DNA from: Dromiciops gliroides
Lineage: Eukaryota; Chordata; Mammalia; Microbiotheria; Microbiotheriidae
Reading direction: 5' to 3'
NCBI RefSeq assembly: GCF_019393635.1
Contig: NC_057862.1
Location: 701,037,825 to 701,101,824 of the forward strand
DNA length: 64,000 nucleotides
Each line of letters starts with the position of its first letter. The first letter of the stretch is position 1. Of the stretch, positions 1 through 22,400 are shown one piece after another. The translations under genes were made by a program, and so were the position numbers. Below the pieces are notes generated by a model. That model ran no database searches and was not told the DNA's origin. It worked only from the letters and a program-made list of their open reading frames with translations.

Positions 1-141
1 TTTTTTGGTGAGGCAACTGGGGTTAAGTGACTTGCCCAGAGTCACACAGCTAGTAAGTGTTAAGTGTCTGAGGCCAGATTTGAACTCAGGTACTCCTGAC
101 TTCAGGGCCAGTGCTCTATCCACTGCGCCATTTAGCTGCCC
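1..141 (-). repeat. Marsupial CORE/MIR-type SINE, cut by window edge
   Basis: The minus-strand copy runs from a T tract (poly(A) end) to CAGCTAAATGGCGCAGTG, matching the other SINE copies in the window (GGGGCAGCTAGGTGGCGCAG). The poly(A) end is truncated by position 1. Confidence 0.85.
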
Positions 142-2101
142 TTAGCTATTGAAGCCTGTATGTGGGGAGGGGGGAATGTGCGCATGGGTAGAGCAACCAT
201 AGCTGCAGGGGGAAGAGCTTTCACCTGCATATGCACAGGGTGAGGAGTGGGCAGAATCAGAGACATTGTCTGAGCCATGGCAGGAGGAGCAAGAGGTGTA
301 GCCACTTCAGGAGGAGTGGGGCTGAGCCTCAGTCCCAGGGAGGGAAATGGAAGCAGAAGGAAGGGACAGGACCACTGACTCCATGTGCTCCGAAGGAGTC
401 TTAGCAGGACATTCCAGCCAGCAAAGCCGGAAAGGGAGATACAAGTGGGGAGGGGAAGGGGACTCAGGAGAGGTATGGGTAATTAGGTTGGAAATCCCCC
501 CAAATTGCTTTCTGAATTAAAGAAGTGTTTTCCTTTCCACGCTCCGGAGAGGAGCTAATAGCCACACTTGGTGGTTCTTAAGAACCACATAGGTTTCCAA
601 AATTTCAAACCACAAATCTGTTCACTTCCTTTTGGCATAACTGGAGAGAGGGGTTTTAAACTGGCTTTAGTTTTGTTTTAAGAAATGAGCATTTTCTCGC
701 TGGTAAAGTTACCTCTTCCTCTTGCACTGACACAATAAATTGGTCACTTTCCAGGGAAAGGAGAGAGAGGGATGGCGGGGTCTAATGGCCATTTGTGTGT
801 AAGTTTCATCAACTTTGAACAATCTGAGGGAGTGGCCAACCTCCTGACCCGCAGTGCATTAGGATACTTCAGCATGTGTAAGAATTCAAGCCACACTTGT
901 ATAATAATTCTGCAAATTAATAATAAATGCATTGCAGTTACAAATTTAGCTTCTAGTTAGTTTGCAATGTCATAAATTTCTGCAAACAAAGAAAGGGTTA
1001 CTTCCCTCCTAGTTCTCTCTGCATTCCAAACCTTGCCAGAATCAGGCACACAGAGATGAGACTATATCTTTTGAAAGCTTTAAATCTTGGCAGAAAAGAT
1101 CTTATTCTTCTCCATAAATTCCACTGAAGGGTTATTGGGAAGGCTGATTATTTGAGGCAGAATGGACACGGGTGCCTGGGTTGTGAGAAGTGATGACAGA
1201 CAACAGTAAGAGGTCATTTAAATTCTTTCTTTCCTTCACATTCTGCAAAAATGGCAGCTTCAGCCAGTATCTTGCCGCAAGGCATTTAGCAGTTGTACCT
1301 GGTCTTTCTGCCTCTGGGTCTCTATCTGTCTTTTTCTTTTCTCATCCTGTTCACTGAAGACAAAAGTTATCAGTGATAGTATTTCAGAAAGAGATTTTTC
1401 TTTCCTACTGGGGCAGGTATTTCTCTTTAAAGGAATAGGATACTGCTTCTGGGGTGCCTTATCCCCAAGTAAGGTGTGTCTGAAACAAATGGTGGGGTAC
1501 AAGGTGGAAAAAGGGGAAGAGGTGACAAAGCATTAATACTTCTCCTCTGATGAAGTCTCATGATGAGATTTTGTTCTTTTCACAAGGAGAAAGATTCATT
1601 AAATTTTCTAAATTTGGTTGACATTTGAAAATTTACCCAAATAAACCAGTAACTCATTGGTTTTGGGAATTGAACCTCTTTTACCCTTTAACTTTTGTAA
1701 ATCTTCATGACCCAAGGTACTGTGGGTGGCCAGTGTTGTTCAGGGCAACAAATGTCGATTGGCCATTTCTGTTGGCCGGTGTAGACAGACCCGACCTCTC
1801 AATTTGCCAATAGACCCTGAGAGGGCTTTGTTCTAGATTGTCTAGTAATCACTGACAACTACAAATGGTTTCTGAGGATTATTTCAGGCAGTGACCATGA
1901 CAAATAATTAAGATTTATGATAAGATTTTCTCATTATTTTGGCAGGAATAACAATGGCTACTTGAGCCTTATATCAGAATTTCACTGAGGGCTAATCTCA
2001 CTCTTCAGAATTCAAGAATTTAGACAGGGATGATGGCCAAGTCAACACAATAATCTCAGATAACAGACAGATAAGTCTCTGGTTTACTTGCCTGCAAAAA
2101 A

Positions 2102-2123
2102 TTAGGGTTAGGGTTAGGGTTAG
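2102..2123. repeat. Interstitial telomeric repeat (TTAGGG)3
   Basis: Three perfect TTAGGG units plus TTAG, flanked by unique sequence. It may be a chance microsatellite or the scar of telomerase-mediated break repair. Confidence 0.8.
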
Positions 2124-2887
2124 AAGTGAAGGGGCACATCACTAAAAAAAATCCTAGTCCTAGGCTGGGTATTCACCTAGAAATAGAGGAGGCCCTTCTG
2201 GTGAAACATGAGATTCCTCAGCCAAGACCTAGTATTTGAAATTTGAATCACAGCACCATGTTCATCAAGGCACTGGGGGCCTGGTAGATGCCTTAAACTG
2301 ATTGCTTCACTTGAACTTTTTGTGTCTAATAAATTACTCGGGTGCGAGAGACATACACTACACAACAAAAATACATAAAACACTAACTTATCTCCGTAGA
2401 TCTCTCCATTTAGAGCCCAAAGTTGGACTGCAACTTTATCAGCTCTTCTCATTCTCACTTCCTAGAATAATCCAAATAGGTGAACTCACCTGAATGCACA
2501 CTAGAAAGTTCTGTCCCATCTGGGTTGCCAAAATTGTTTCATGAATTTTTTTTTTTGGATCACTGACATGGACCATGCTGCATCAGGCTGACAATACAGA
2601 GACAGATTTGACCGCAGTTTATTCACTCAGAGCATGATATACTCTGTCAGTTAGAAATCCATCCTTCATAATATGTAGTATTTATGTAGTACATGAGACA
2701 AAGGAAAAAAAGGGCTTTGCTGATGACAAAGGACTCCTCTTGGGATCCCAAGCATCTCTAGTCAATTTAAAGTCACTACTTCCCTGAAAGTCTTTTCCTT
2801 AAGTCAGAGTTCCACAGATGGTATAACTTGGCTTGGGTGGCAGTAATTCTGGGGCTTCCTGAATAGAATTTATTTCTGTCATTTTAG

Positions 2888-14469
<11,582 letters not shown>

Positions 14470-14646
14470 GGTGTGAGGGCGTCTGGGCCCACCCGCCACC
14501 CCAAGGGATTTCTGATCTCAGGCACATGGCTCCAGCCATGGGGCTCAGAGACCGCCAGGGCCAAGTTTGGGGAGGGCCTGGGGGGCCACAGCTGTGAGAG
14601 GGTCAAAGAAGAGTGTGCTGGGCGGGGGGTGGGGCCTGAGGGCTCA

Positions 14647-14652
14647 AATAAA
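14647..14652 (+). terminator. Poly(A) signal AATAAA of the FAM228 gene
   Basis: AATAAA lies about 180-250 nt after the candidate stops. A GT-rich stretch (CTTGTTTGTCTTT) follows within 20 nt, as expected of a cleavage site near 14670. Confidence 0.75.
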
Positions 14653-15904
14653 ACAGCTTGTTTGTCTTTACAATACACTCTGGGTTCCTGGCAGTGGCAG
14701 ATCTCGTCCCTAGCCCTGCCCCATCTCCAGCGGTCAGTCATGTCCCAGATGGGCTTCACAGATCGAGCAGCCACTGAGGTCAGTGACCGGCCTCTGACAC
14801 CGGCTGTCTCTGTACCATGGGGATAGTGACCCAGCCCCTGGACCCTTCCCCAGCCCAGGTCTGGGCTGAGTTGAGCCCAAGCCGGTGGCCACACCCAGCC
14901 TGGGCTGCTCAGACCCTGCTTGGCTTCCCCCACCTCCGGCACAGGTGCTCAGATGTCATCCCCACTGCTACCTCTGCTCCTCTCCTCAGGTGTCAGTCAA
15001 AGGCACCTTCTATTCCTGTCCCCGTGGATGTTTCCCAAGCTGGGAGGGAGAACTCACTCCCTGGATGACAAAAAAAGGACCCAAACTTTTGAATTCATTG
15101 AAGATGAAACCCGGGGGCCACTAGGAGGCGCTGCAGGGGATAGAGCACAGGCCCTGGAGTCAGGAGGGCCTGAGTTCAAATCTGACCTCAGACACTTAAC
15201 ATTCACTAGCTGTGTGACCCTGGGCAAGTCACTTAACCCCAATTGCCTCGCCAAAAAAAAAAAAAAAAAAAGATGAAACCCACCAAAGTCAAATTCACAA
15301 GAATGGGAAGGAAGAAGCTTGAATGGTGTTTGTCTGGAAAAGAGCTGGGAGTCTTGTGGGACCACAAGTACAGCATGAGTCAGCAGTGTGATGTGGCAGC
15401 CCCCAGACAATGTGATCTCGGGCTCTCTGAAGAGAGACCAGGCTCTAGGGAGGGAATGGTCCCCCTCTCTTTGGCCTGGCCAGACCTCTTCTGGAGGGTG
15501 GGGCTCGGCTCTGGGCACCACAGTTGAAGGACATTGATTGGGGGGGGGGGGGGACCTGTGCATGGGAGAGCTACCAGGCTGGGGAAGGGCCCAGAGTCCA
15601 TATCACACAAGGACAGCCTGAAGGATGGAGAAGAGAAGGCTCAGGGGGAGGGGACAGGACCAAGAGCCAAAAGGCCAAGCTTCCCCCACTGGAAGGGGCT
15701 GCCTCCCTCCCTGTCCTTGGAAACCTCAAAGCCGGGGAGCACCAGAAGGGCCACAGAGGGTGGAAAGGATGCATCCAAGGTCCAGGAAGGCAGAAGAGAC
15801 AGCAGGCCTGGTGGCCAGCTGGATGAGAAGGGGCCAGACCCCTGCCCTGCCTCCTCAGCCTCCTGCCTCCCCCACCCCCTCAGGACATAGCAGCCTGACC
15901 ACAG
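14653..15904. other. Intergenic gap between convergent gene ends
   Basis: About 1.2 kb between the FAM228 poly(A) signal and the inferred ITSN2 3' end. It holds one SINE and a G tract (about 15540-15552). No gene recognised. Confidence 0.6.
15113..15269 (+). mobile_element. CORE/MIR-type SINE with target duplication
   Basis: Runs from GGGGGCCACTAGGAGGCGC to an A tail of about 18. AAGATGAAACCC occurs at 15101-15112 and at 15270-15281. It sits between the two convergent genes. Confidence 0.9.
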
Positions 15905-16258
15905 AGGAGTCTGTCCACAAACATATATTCTCTCTTTCTGTACATGTTGGCAATGACAAAGCTTTAAGATGCATGTCTGAGGGCAAGATGCAAAACCAAA
16001 GCCTTTTACATCAATAATTTACACTTCTTAAGAAAATGAAATCCAAAAATATTTTCCACATCATTAGAGGTCACAGTATTGAAAGCAAGTCAATTCTCCC
16101 TCCCTTGTTAAAGCCGCCTTGTTTCAGCAGGGTGCCCCCCTCTCAGTGCCCCCTGACCCTCTGGGGCCTCCGCTCCCAGGGCCTCCCCGCTGGGAACCTG
16201 CCCCAGCTTGGGGGCAGGACCCTGGAAAGCCCTGCTGGGGATCTCTGGGCACAGGCCC
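15905..16258 (-). other. ITSN2: Probable ITSN2 long-form 3' UTR
   Basis: The stretch after the stop is free of recognised repeats. Its distal half is AT-richer than its surroundings. It has no AATAAA or ATTAAA on the minus strand, but has the variant AATATA at 15924-15929, followed by a GT-rich stretch (TGTTTGTGG). The end at about 15905 is inferred. Confidence 0.5.
15924..15929 (-). terminator. Variant poly(A) signal AATATA for ITSN2
   Basis: AATATA on the minus strand, about 330 nt after the stop, with a GU-rich element 2-10 nt downstream in the transcript. AATATA is a known weak variant of AAUAAA. It is the best candidate seen between the stop and the neighbouring gene. Confidence 0.4.
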
Positions 16259-16416
16259 CTAGAGCAGCATCTTCTGTTCAAAGAGCTGCAGGTCCAAGCG
16301 GACCCACACCTCACCCGTGGGGACCTCGTGCAGCAGCAGGCGGCGGGTGGTCGGCCCCTTGCTCTCCTGCTCAGTCCGGATCTTTGCCACGGGGATTTCA
16401 GTCCGACCCAGGAAAT
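16259..16416 (-). CDS. ITSN2: ITSN2 terminal coding exon: C2 end and stop
   Basis: The coding part (158 nt) encodes residues 986-1037: [36 protein letters not shown], ending [10 protein letters not shown] and TAG at 16259-16261. Acceptor is GCCAG. The 3' UTR continues to lower coordinates. Confidence 0.96.
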
Positions 16417-19400
16417 CTGGCAAGCGAACACAAAGCGTCTCTGTGCAAACAACGGCCTGGGTGGCTGTGGTCAGTTCTTCCCCAGCCAAACCCTGTCTGA
16501 CTCTGTCGTCTGGAGGCCCCCCAGCTCCATCCCAGCCCCCCGGAGCCCCCACTGTCCTCCACCGTCTCAGCCCTCCCAGCCCCCCAACTCCATTTTTGCC
16601 TCCCGACTCATCCGCTCTTTGCCCACCATCAGGGGAGAACTGGTCCCGGTCAAACAGGGTCAGGCAGAGCACGTCTTGGTAGAGGTCTTTGATGAAGAAC
16701 TGACAGTTGAAGTTCCACTTGGGACTCAGGGTGTCCTGCAGGGTCCGAGTCGTGAAGCTCTGGGAGCCCAGGCTGACTTCACAGTAGGGGTTGCTCTTAC
16801 CTGCGCGGGGCAGAACCGCCATGGAAGGGAGCCCGGAGCCGGCCCCTCCACCGCCCAGAGGGACCCAACTCAGCACTCACCATTGGGCTTGCAGGCCTTG
16901 AGCTCTGACGCCTCGATGACGTGCACCATGAGCCGGCCGATGCCTGATGACTTCTGTGATCGAGCTGCAAGGAAGCGGAGGGGTCGGCCGTCAAGGCGCC
17001 ATGCCTGACCAGAGGCCCCAGACAAGAGCCACCAAAGCCTGAGAGATGGAGGGCTTAACTCCCTGGGGCAGGCGGGACCCCAGCCTCCCCTACAGCAGGC
17101 AGCTTGGCCCCCCATCTTCTTCCCTGCCCTAAGTTTCAGCCAGGGAGTGGAGGTTCTGGAGACAAAGAACCCGACAGAAAGCTTCCAGACGCCATCAGTC
17201 CCCATACAGTCAGACTGAAGGGAGTCTGAGAGAAAGCAGGGCTTGAGCTGCATCCTGAAGAGAGAGAAGGATTCTGGGCAAAGGCATGGAGGTGGGAGCC
17301 CCATGTGTGAGGAGCAGGGAGGAGGGAGGCTGCCAAGCACAAGTATTGATATCGGATCCCAGAGGGACTTGAGGAGGACGGTCCCATGGGTCACAGTGTG
17401 GGGGATGGAGGCCCCACAACCAGTGGAGGCTATGGCCACATTCCAGCTGAGAGGTGGCGGGACAAGAACTTGGGTGGGGAGGGATGAAGCCAAGGAGGGA
17501 GAAACAAGATCTGACGACAACTGACTGGACGTGAGAGATGAGTGGGACGAGGGTCGAGGATGACACCAATGTCGTGCGAACATGGCATCTGCCTTTGACA
17601 GAAGAGACACTTGGCCCAGGGCTGGATCACGAGTTTGTTTGGGTAGGACGGCCTCGAGGTGTCTGTGGGGCAGCTTGTCACTGGGGATGCAGACGCAGGG
17701 CGGAGCCGGCAAGGGCACACAGCCCTACTGGAGGCGGATAAGGAGCAGTCAGAGGGGGGAGATCCAGGAGAGAGGGGACAGTGGTCGAGGGGCCGAGCAC
17801 ATCGGCTGATGGTAAAGACGAAGGGCTGAGAAAGACCATCGGATGGGAGGGTGACTAAGCTGTCGGCAGCTTTGGAGAGAGGGTGGTTTCAGGTGTGTGT
17901 GGGGGCGGGTCAGAAGTGCACGTTCAAAGGGTGGGGAGGGGGGTAAACACAGAGGAGGTGAAGGCAGAGGGTAGGTGACTTTGGGTGACAAAGGAGGTGA
18001 GATCAGGACAAGAGGGGACTGGAGGGGATGGAGGGTCGGGGAGCCTTAGGAAAGAACCAAGAGACAGGGAGAGGCTAAAGATTAGAAAGGAGAATGGTAG
18101 AGCCAACTGGCTGGAGAATAGAGGAGGGCACTAGGGGAGGAGAGGGGCCACCCCTTTATCAGAGACTAAAAGGAGAAAAGATGGTGGATGACGTCCCAGG
18201 GGGGTGGGAGAAGAGGGACCAGGCGGTGAATGACCTCAAGTAAACAGGGGCCCCTGTAATGAGGGAGGAATCAAAGGGCCGCCTTGCCCAGTGGAGGGGA
18301 AACACCGCAGGCATGTTGGGTGTCCCCTTCAGAGTGACCCAGGCCTGGGATTTGGTGAGAGAAGAGTGGTGACAGGACAAGGGGTGGGGGGATAATGTAG
18401 AGCCAAGATGGGTTGGAGGCCAAGAGTGAAGTCATATTGAGGGGGGTCACAGCCTAAGAAAGTACTTAGGCAGGGTTAGAGGTGTCTCAGTGAGGAGCAA
18501 AGAACAGGTCTACCTGGGGGCCAGGGCGGAAGGTGGGAGCTTTTTTTTTTGGGGGGGGGGCAGGGGAATGAGGGTTAAGTGACTTGCCCAGGGTCACACA
18601 GCTAGTTAAGTGTCAAGTGTCTGAGGCCGGATTTGAACTCAGGGAGCCCTGAATCCAGGGCCAGTGTTTTATCCACTGCACCACCTTGCTGCCCCCCTGG
18701 TGAGAGCTTCTAATGAGGGGAAATGGAATAATTATGGTCAATGGGGCCATGGGGAGACCCAGTGTGGCTGAAGAGGATATAAGGAGGCAGTCATGGGAGT
18801 CAAGGAGGCTGAGGAATTGGGAGGTGAGGAAGAGGAGGACACACAAGTCCCCCTGTAAGGTCAGGAGCTGGGCAGCAGAGGGAGTCAGAGAGAGACAAGG
18901 GCTGTCCCCTTCTCTTATGCTCCCACCCAGAAGAGGCCTCGGGTCAAAGCATCCAGGTCCCTATGATGCGCGGTCCTCGCTCATCAGGATGTCAGCTCCG
19001 TGAGGGAAGGGGGCACTCTCAACAGGTGTCCTCAGTGCTCAGCACCGTGCTTGGCACGTAGCAGGTGATTAATAAAAGCTCTTGTTCCTTCTCTTGCTGG
19101 CCACCAGTTAAGTCCCATCCCCTCCAGAAGGACTTGGGGATTGCGTTCTGAACCTCACACCACAGGAGGTGGCCCACTCATCCCGGCTCTCTACTGGCTT
19201 CTTCCTGACTTTCACCACGGGAGGGAATGTCCCCTCTTGGCCCTCTCCTCTCCATCTCTGGACATTTGGTCCTTCCCATCCTCCTCCTCTATGTCCGAGA
19301 AGCCCCCAAACTACCGCATCCTAACAAATGCCCACAGTGGCCCTTCCTCCTGCTTCTGGCTCCACCATCCACTTGACAAACTTGAATTAAGCGTCTACCC

Positions 19401-22400
19401 TGGGCAAGGTCCTGAGACGAGACAGGTGCTGGGGGAACAGTGAGAAAGAGGACACTGTCTCCCCGGGGGGTGGGGGGGACGACACACGAGTCAATCCACA
19501 GTGACCTGTGGAGGGAGTTGGCCAGGCCTGTACAAATGCACGGAAATGGGAGATGGGCTGGAAGGCAGAGGGAGGGCGGCTCAGGTCAGCAGGAGCCTCT
19601 CGGAGGCAAAAAGAGAAACTTGTTTGTCACATCCGCCTCCTCCCTGCGTTCCTCTCCTAGGCCAGACTCACTGGCAGTGCCCCCCCTGCCTCAAAGGCCC
19701 TCCCAGACCACTTGTCCTCCCTATGTTCTCCCCAGATTGCCTCTGCCCCCCAAGTCTGCTTCTGTCCTCCCTCTCTAATGACCTCCCCGGGGTTCCCCAG
19801 CCTGACTCTAGCCCCCCGCCACCCCCAGGCAGCCCCAGTCAGCTTCTCCCTCCCAGGGCCCGCCTCTGCCTCTTGGCTCCCTTCAGGTTCAGCTTGAGTT
19901 CGGTCCCTCCAGGTGACTTTTTTCCTGCCCCTGCCCCTGCCCCAGTCTTGTAGTGCCTAGCTCCAGCAGGGAGCTCCTAAAGTCCAGCTGTGGGGGCATT
20001 TTCTTGGTTTTTTGATGGTGGGGCTTCCCCCAAGGCAGTGGAAGCCCCCTGAGGCCGGGGCAGTCTGGCTTCTGGGTTGGTCCCGAGACTGACCCACAGC
20101 CAAGTGCCTGTGCCCTGCCCCACGGATGCCCACCTCGGCTGCGGGGCTGCCCTCCGTGCCCTGCACTCGGGGGCTCCCTACCCCCACGCCCCACACCTTG
20201 ATAGGCCTTCTCCCGCCTCTTCTTCTCCGTCTCGATGTACTGCTCGGAAGCCCCTTTGATCTTCTGAACCCAGGCTGTCCTGGAGACAGGGAAAGCACGT
20301 GCATCAGAGGCCCTGCGGACACTGCTTCTACCTGGGCTGGGCGGCGCCCCAGCAACGCCCCCCTGATGACACTGTCCGAAGATCCCTTGGAACCCAGAGT
20401 GGGGAGGGAAGGATGTGGAGCCTGTCTCTGACCCAAAGCCGCCATATCCCCTAGCCAAGGAGATGGAGGCCGGGGCCCAGCCTCCACAGTCCTCCTCAGC
20501 AGCCCTCAAAGCTGGGCTGGTTGGGTCCACCCTGGAGCACACAGCCTCTGCCTTCCCATCTCTGCCCTTCTCCTCCCCAGATACTTTCTCATTTCTGGTG
20601 GAGCAGGGAGCAGAACCCTGGACACAGTCAAGCCTCGGATTCAAATCCAGCCTCTCCACTTACCCTGTGATCCCGAGCAAGTCACTCCCTTGCTCTGTGC
20701 CTATTTCCTCACCTGTAAATAGCCCTGACCTCCAATCTCCCTGAGGTATGAGTGGAACAGACCTCCTAGAGCCACCTACATGCTCAGGTGTGGCACAGGG
20801 CAGCTGCAGGCTTCCCTCAAACACCATTGCCCCATCTCCTGAGCTTGGAGCCCTGTGATGCCAGGAGGCACACTCTTGGAACTTGGCTAGCTCTGGGTGC
20901 TGGGGGAGGGGATGTATCTCATTGGATCCCAGGGGCTAGTGGGATCCCCATTTTTCAGGTAAGGAAACTGAGGCAGACAGAAGTGAAGAGACAAGCCCAG
21001 AGTCACAGAACCAGTGAGTTTCTGGGACAGGAACTGAACTAAGGTCTTCCTCACTCGAGGCATGGTCTTTGCTCTGTGCTCTGTGATGCCCCCTAGATGC
21101 TAGACTTTGGAAAAAGCAGATGAGGATGCTGGAACTAATGTATGACAGAGACAGACGGACAGAGACACACAGATAAGACATACATACAGCCATGTGGATG
21201 GAGAGATGGCTGGACAAACAGATAGAAGGAACTATATGGATAGAGAGGTGGGCAGAGTCCGATGGATGGGAGGACATATAGATGCATGGAAATGGACAGA
21301 GTTGAGAGTCCCATCTTGCTGCTACCACCCACCCCAGGAATGCTCTGACCTCTCATTGATGTTGTCCACTCGGAGCGTGTAGACTCGGTCAATGTGGGAA
21401 ATGTGGAAGACAGGCTCATCGCTTGAAGGGTCTGTGGGCAGCTTCACTAGGACCTCATTCAGGAGGACGGGCTACAGGAAGGCAGATGAGTGAGTGGAGT
21501 GGCGCAGGCTGGCCCTGCCCCGCTGGGGTTGCCCTGCACTCCCCACTGCTTGGCAGGAGCAGCGCTTCACTCACCGTCTTGTACATTTTGAACTGGGCAT
21601 TGGACTTGGCACTGAAGAGCTTCTCGGGGCCCGAGGCAGCTGGGAAGGGCCTGGCCGCGTGGGTCATCAGCAGGAAGTCCGTGAAAAGGAAGCCGAAGAG
21701 CTCTTTGTTACTCTTGGCCTTGTACAGCTTCCCGCTGTGCAGCAGCTTCCGAGGGCCCAGGCAGTTGGTCAGCGAGTTAAAGACAAGTTGCTTCAAGAGA
21801 GACAAGCGATGGTCACTCAGGACCCTTCCAGAGGGCCCTGGGGTGGGGGTGAGGGGCCTTCTCTGGGAGCAGACAGATGGGCAGGGGGCTCTGGGTGGTC
21901 TGGACCCTGACATACTCATGGATAAAGATGGCCCCAAGGTGGGGAGGAAGCTTCTCTGAGAACAGACGGACAGCCAAGATCCTCACACACTGTCAGATGT
22001 CCTGGGGTGGGGAGGAGGCTTCTCTGGGAGCAAACAGATGGGCAGGGGGTCTGGACAGTCTGGACCCTCTCACACTGTCAGACCAAGAGGGCCCAGGGTG
22101 TGGGAGGGGGCTAAGTGGGGAGAGTAGAGGTTGCCAAGGCAGACGGCTGTCTTCGGGAGTTTGGCAGTGAGGGGAAGCAGAGACAGAACTCTCATGAAAA
22201 GGGGATCACTGGGCAGGTGTCCAGGCACTGAGGCTGGCTAAGCAGAGATGCCAGAGTGGGGACTGGGGGTGAGGGGCTTGAGAGGGGCCCCTGAATGAAA
22301 GGATGGGGTCCCTGGACCCCAGGAGAGCTGGGTTCTTTCCTGTCCACCCCTTCCCTCCCTTATGCTGGCACTAATGCCAGGGTGACATAGGAGGCCCCTG

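Larger units (their letters stand above)
1..2887. other. Upstream flank or intron of the FAM228 gene
   Basis: AT-rich unique-looking DNA after the edge SINE (1-141). It holds a short telomere-like repeat (2102-2123). No earlier FAM228 exon, promoter or RNA gene was recognised. The small open frames here have no family features. Confidence 0.6.
16965..20196 (-). other. ITSN2 intron before the C2 exons
   Basis: Contains a long purine-rich dispersed repeat (about 17500-18400) and a minus-strand SINE (18541-18696). The rest is unremarkable. Confidence 0.6.
20280..21349 (-). other. ITSN2 intron within the PH domain
   Basis: Two old MIR copies (about 20625-20745 and 20945-21080) and a short GACAGA/GGATGGA stretch (21145-21290). 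Nothing else recognised. Confidence 0.55.
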
